This document shows, in pieces, positions 21,390 to 23,935 of a stretch of DNA of 23,935 nucleotides (the stretch's first letter is position 1; every line of letters begins with the position of its first letter). The notes below the pieces were generated by a model. It had not been told where the DNA came from, made no database searches, and saw only the letters and a program-made list of their open reading frames with translations. Origin of the DNA: CAYMFD01 sp964389475 (GTDB lineage: Bacteria; Bacteroidota; Bacteroidia; Chitinophagales; Saprospiraceae). The translations under genes were made by a program, and so were the position numbers. The DNA lies in the NCBI GenBank assembly GCA_964389475.1, contig CAYMFD010000053.1, positions 1 to 23,935 of the forward strand, in the 5' to 3' direction.

Positions 21390-23705
21390 ATGCTGGAGAG
21401 ATGCTTCACCCTTGTTTTAAGTTTGATTGCCTTCGCATCTTTTGCGCAGCCTGCTTCAGAGCGATATGCTACGATAGGACTTACCGCGGACCAGTATGAG
21501 ATATTAGTCGCGGATACTACCCATGGCCTAGCGATCGATCATTTTCATAAAAATGAAGAAGGCTTCCTCGAGCTGATCTTTAGCGAAAGCGAGCTCAGTA
21601 CGCTTGATGAAAGAGCGATAAGTTATGACGTATTGATAGAGGACTATCAGGCCCACTTCCAGCAGCTCGTAGCTGAAAGCCCAGATAATCGATCGGTAGC
21701 GTGTGGCCTAGATAACTTCGATGATGGTTCTATGGGTGGTTACCATACCTATGACGAAATGGTCGACCACATCATGGCCATGCAAGACCAGTATGAGGAC
21801 TATGTGGCCATCGAGGAGATAGGCAGGTCGATTGAGGATCGACCGATCTATGCGGTCAAGATATCCGACAACCCGACCACGGATGAGTCCGATGTCGAAG
21901 GTGTCGTCTACTTTGAGGCGATCACCCATGCCAGAGAGCCTATGTCCCTAGAGGCGACGCTGTACTACATGTGGTGGTTACTCGAAAATAATGATTCTGA
22001 CGCGGAGGTATCTTACCTGCTGGCCAGTCGAGAGATCTACTTTGTGCCTATCGTCAATCCTGATGGCTACGTGTACAATGAAACGACCAATCCTAATGGT
22101 GGCGGTCTATGGCGCAAAAATCGTAGAAACGTGGACGGGAGTTGTTTTGGCGTAGACCTCAACCGCAACTATACTGAAGGCTATGGTCTTAATACTGGTT
22201 CTAGCAGCGATCCGTGCACGCAGACTTACCGGGGTACGGAGGCACTATCAGAACCGGAGTCGCAGGCCATTGCGGCATTCGTAGATCGTATCAAACCGGC
22301 AGTGGCCTTTAGCTCTCATACCTTCGGCGATAAGTTTTTGTCTCCTTGGGGCTATACTAATGGTCTACCAGATTTTGATCTCTATGCCGAGTTCGCCTCA
22401 GAGTTTATACCAGAGGAGTATGATGGCTATGGTACGACGGCCAATATGCTTAACTATACCTCCAGCGGTACGACTCGGGATCACATGCATGTCAATGGTA
22501 CGCTGACATGGACGCCAGAGATAGGCCATTCTTTCTGGGAGTCGCCAGCCGTCATCTGTGATCGTGTGATAGAGTTTAGAAAGACAATGCTGTACATCAC
22601 CTGGCTGAGTGGGGCCTACACGTGCTTTCATGACTTCACAGTCCAGTCGGGTAGTGTTATGAATGGCGAGACGGTCGCTTTGGATATCCGAGTCAAGAAT
22701 AGAGGATTCACCTTGCCCGCAGACGATGTAGTGGTTAGTGTTGCATCTAGTCACTCGGCGGTTACGGTCGTCAGTGGTGAGGCTACCATCGGGACAGTGG
22801 AGGAGCGATCCTTTGGCGAGACGACCGACGGGGCAATTCGTATAGAGATCAACGAGGACGTGACGCCAGGAGAGCGATTACCATTTCAGGTTACCGTCCT
22901 TCAAGGAGGTGGGAAGTCCTACGAGAAGACCATCTACCTCACCGCAGGTACAGAGACGACGCTTTACGAGACGGACTTCGAGGACGCAGCTGTATGGCAG
23001 GCAGGCGCTGGTACTTGGGATACCTGCTCGCTCGACGCCGTCAGTGGGTCGGTCAGTTTTGCGGACTCTCGATTAGGTAATTATGCGCCTAATCAGTCGT
23101 CGCTAGTGATGATGTCGGAGCCTGTCGACCTTACCACAGTTGAGCTCCCGATAGTCACCTTTCATGCGAAGTGGTCCCTAGAGGTAGATGATGATTTTGT
23201 GAATGCCGTTGCGTCAACAGATGGTATCACCTGGACGGAGCTGGAGGGCCTATACACCGACGTATTTGACCGATATACCGCCAATAGTCACTGGGTACAA
23301 GAACAGATAGACCTTGGCGATTATGCGGGGCAGCCGACAGTGTATGTAGGATTCAGACTACGGTCAGATGCGACGGTGCACAGTGATGGTTTCTACATCG
23401 ACGACTTTAAGATTGCGGATTACCGAGCTCTCACGTTTTCTGATATCGATGAGACTAGCCAAGAAACGATGTCTGGCATGAGTGTGGCACCCAATCCTGC
23501 AACTGATTATCTACTGATCACCTCCGATGTGCCGATAGATCAGATAATGCTGCACCATATCGATGGCCGATTCGTAGAACAGCACTCCGCTCATGCTCGT
23601 CAAAACTATAGGATGGATGTCAGTCTCTTTGGTAGCGGATTGTATATTCTCAGCGTCCGCGATGTGGAGGGTGTCGTTAGAACGAGGAGAGTGCTAGTCA
23701 GATAG
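21390..23705 (+). CDS. Secreted M14 zinc carboxypeptidase with T9SS type A tail
   Basis: M14 metallopeptidases remove C-terminal residues from peptides using one zinc ion. The 771-residue protein has a signal peptide (MLERCFTLVLSLIAFASFAQ), an N-terminal propeptide-like part to about 105, and the peptidase domain at about 115-420: zinc ligands H180 and E183 in THAREP, H310 in SSHTF, the substrate-binding N258-R259 in DLNRNY, and the catalytic glutamate E377 in TWTPEIG. All are intact. A CARDB/beta-sandwich segment follows (about 425-540), then a lectin/MAM-like module (ETDFEDAAVWQAG... YIDDFKIAD), and a type A sorting domain (VAPNPATDYLLITSD to the end RTRRVLVR). It is probably an exported or cell-surface peptidase for scavenging peptides. 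Confidence 0.93.
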   Translation: MLERCFTLVLSLIAFASFAQPASERYATIGLTADQYEILVADTTHGLAIDHFHKNEEGFLELIFSESELSTLDERAISYDVLIEDYQAHFQQLVAESPDNRSVACGLDNFDDGSMGGYHTYDEMVDHIMAMQDQYEDYVAIEEIGRSIEDRPIYAVKISDNPTTDESDVEGVVYFEAITHAREPMSLEATLYYMWWLLENNDSDAEVSYLLASREIYFVPIVNPDGYVYNETTNPNGGGLWRKNRRNVDGSCFGVDLNRNYTEGYGLNTGSSSDPCTQTYRGTEALSEPESQAIAAFVDRIKPAVAFSSHTFGDKFLSPWGYTNGLPDFDLYAEFASEFIPEEYDGYGTTANMLNYTSSGTTRDHMHVNGTLTWTPEIGHSFWESPAVICDRVIEFRKTMLYITWLSGAYTCFHDFTVQSGSVMNGETVALDIRVKNRGFTLPADDVVVSVASSHSAVTVVSGEATIGTVEERSFGETTDGAIRIEINEDVTPGERLPFQVTVLQGGGKSYEKTIYLTAGTETTLYETDFEDAAVWQAGAGTWDTCSLDAVSGSVSFADSRLGNYAPNQSSLVMMSEPVDLTTVELPIVTFHAKWSLEVDDDFVNAVASTDGITWTELEGLYTDVFDRYTANSHWVQEQIDLGDYAGQPTVYVGFRLRSDATVHSDGFYIDDFKIADYRALTFSDIDETSQETMSGMSVAPNPATDYLLITSDVPIDQIMLHHIDGRFVEQHSAHARQNYRMDVSLFGSGLYILSVRDVEGVVRTRRVLVR

Positions 23706-23767
23706 CTTTGAGGAGCATATGCGTTAAACGCCAGGTTTTCCTTCCCCTAACCCCCTCGTAGAGCGAT

Positions 23768-23787
23768 GCACTGAGCTTGTCGATGTG
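23768..23787. repeat. Degenerate CACTGAGCTTGTCGA-type interspersed repeat
   Basis: GCACTGAGCTTGTCGATGTG closely resembles the imperfect palindrome CACTGAGCTTGTCGAAGTG that recurs between genes in many bacteria (from memory). Here one base of the right arm is changed. Confidence 0.4.
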
Positions 23788-23833
23788 AGGGAACTAGACA
23801 ACGATATTTTGATAAATTGATTTACATCTAACA

Positions 23834-23844
23834 AGTCGACAAAT
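23834..23844 (+). repeat. Dispersed intergenic motif (copy 3, one mismatch)
   Basis: AGTCGACAAAT differs at one base from the 11-mer at 62-72 and on the minus strand at 4563-4573. It is followed by AGCAAATTGACGAA, another unit of the same degenerate type. Confidence 0.4.
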
Positions 23845-23935
23845 CCAGCAAATTGACGAACCTTCAACAGCTAAAATGCTCAAGACCTCAACAGTTTACC
23901 TACTTAACATCTAAAAATCTGTGACTATCCGCAGC

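Larger units (their letters stand above)
23706..23935. other. Intergenic end of window
   Basis: No gene is seen. A weak stem GCGT-TAA-ACGC (23721-23731) follows the carboxypeptidase stop but has only a short T run after it. CCTTCCCCTAACCCCCTC (23740-23757) resembles a C-rich phrase common in Bacteroidota intergenic DNA. Degenerate copies of two dispersed motifs follow (23768-23787 and 23834-23844). Confidence 0.4.

Noticed and set aside
1..23935. CRISPR array, insertion sequence, phage or defence island
   Set aside because: No regular direct repeats with spacers, no transposase, integrase, or nuclease/toxin genes are visible; nearly all coding sequence is housekeeping or envelope-related.

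Overview
The window comes from a gliding-type Bacteroidota, most likely a Saprospiria/Lewinella-like marine lineage (the lineage is an inference). The phylum call rests on the gliding-motility genes gldE and gldD, on type IX secretion (T9SS) sorting tails of both type A (APNPA...) and type B (CHU_C, 'TFTPNGDISND'), on TAnnTTTG-like -7 promoter boxes, and on the near absence of Shine-Dalgarno sequences. The sequence is a scaffold with three runs of exactly 100 N (6948-7047, 8887-8986, 13769-13868). Each run cuts a gene, so the SPOR protein lacks its N-terminus, the secreted hydrolase lacks most of its sorting tail, and riboflavin synthase lacks its middle.

Layout. 116-4524 (+): ssb, gldE, gldD, a geranylgeranylglyceryl phosphate synthase family gene and rsgA. 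4685-6550 (-): dnaX, convergent with rsgA. 6551-7047: mostly non-coding, with a minus-strand terminator-like hairpin and a gap. 7048-8857 (+): SPOR-domain protein, rlmH and a rhomboid protease whose start overlaps the rlmH stop. 8878-13279 (-): a TonB-dependent receptor followed 31 bp later by a secreted alpha/beta-hydrolase-like protein. 13610-19559 (-): OmpA/PD40 protein, rmlD (its start abuts the ompA stop), a large T9SS type B surface protein, and ribE 10 bp behind it. 19560-20225: a gene-free, hairpin-rich stretch. 20226-21272 (-): an ACMSD-type amidohydrolase. 21390-23705 (+): a secreted M14 zinc carboxypeptidase with a type A tail, divergent from the amidohydrolase.

How the genes fit together. 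GldE and GldD are envelope proteins required for gliding/T9SS in Flavobacterium. Three proteins here (hydrolase-like, CHU_C protein, carboxypeptidase) carry T9SS tails and would be cargo. The TonB receptor, OmpA-family and SPOR proteins are envelope components. The remaining genes are housekeeping (ssb, dnaX, rsgA, rlmH, ribE, rmlD, lipid synthesis).

Most interesting observations: (1) a nine-A run in dnaX exactly where the conserved clamp-loader part ends, sitting in the loop of a hairpin and with stop codons a few codons downstream in both shifted frames, which predicts a short gamma-like DnaX; (2) a secreted hydrolase-fold protein whose nucleophile serine is glycine and whose catalytic histidine position lacks histidine, encoded directly behind a TonB receptor; (3) -7 boxes only 4-5 nt from the start codon of three genes, suggesting leaderless mRNAs; (4) a structured intergenic region at 19787-20156.
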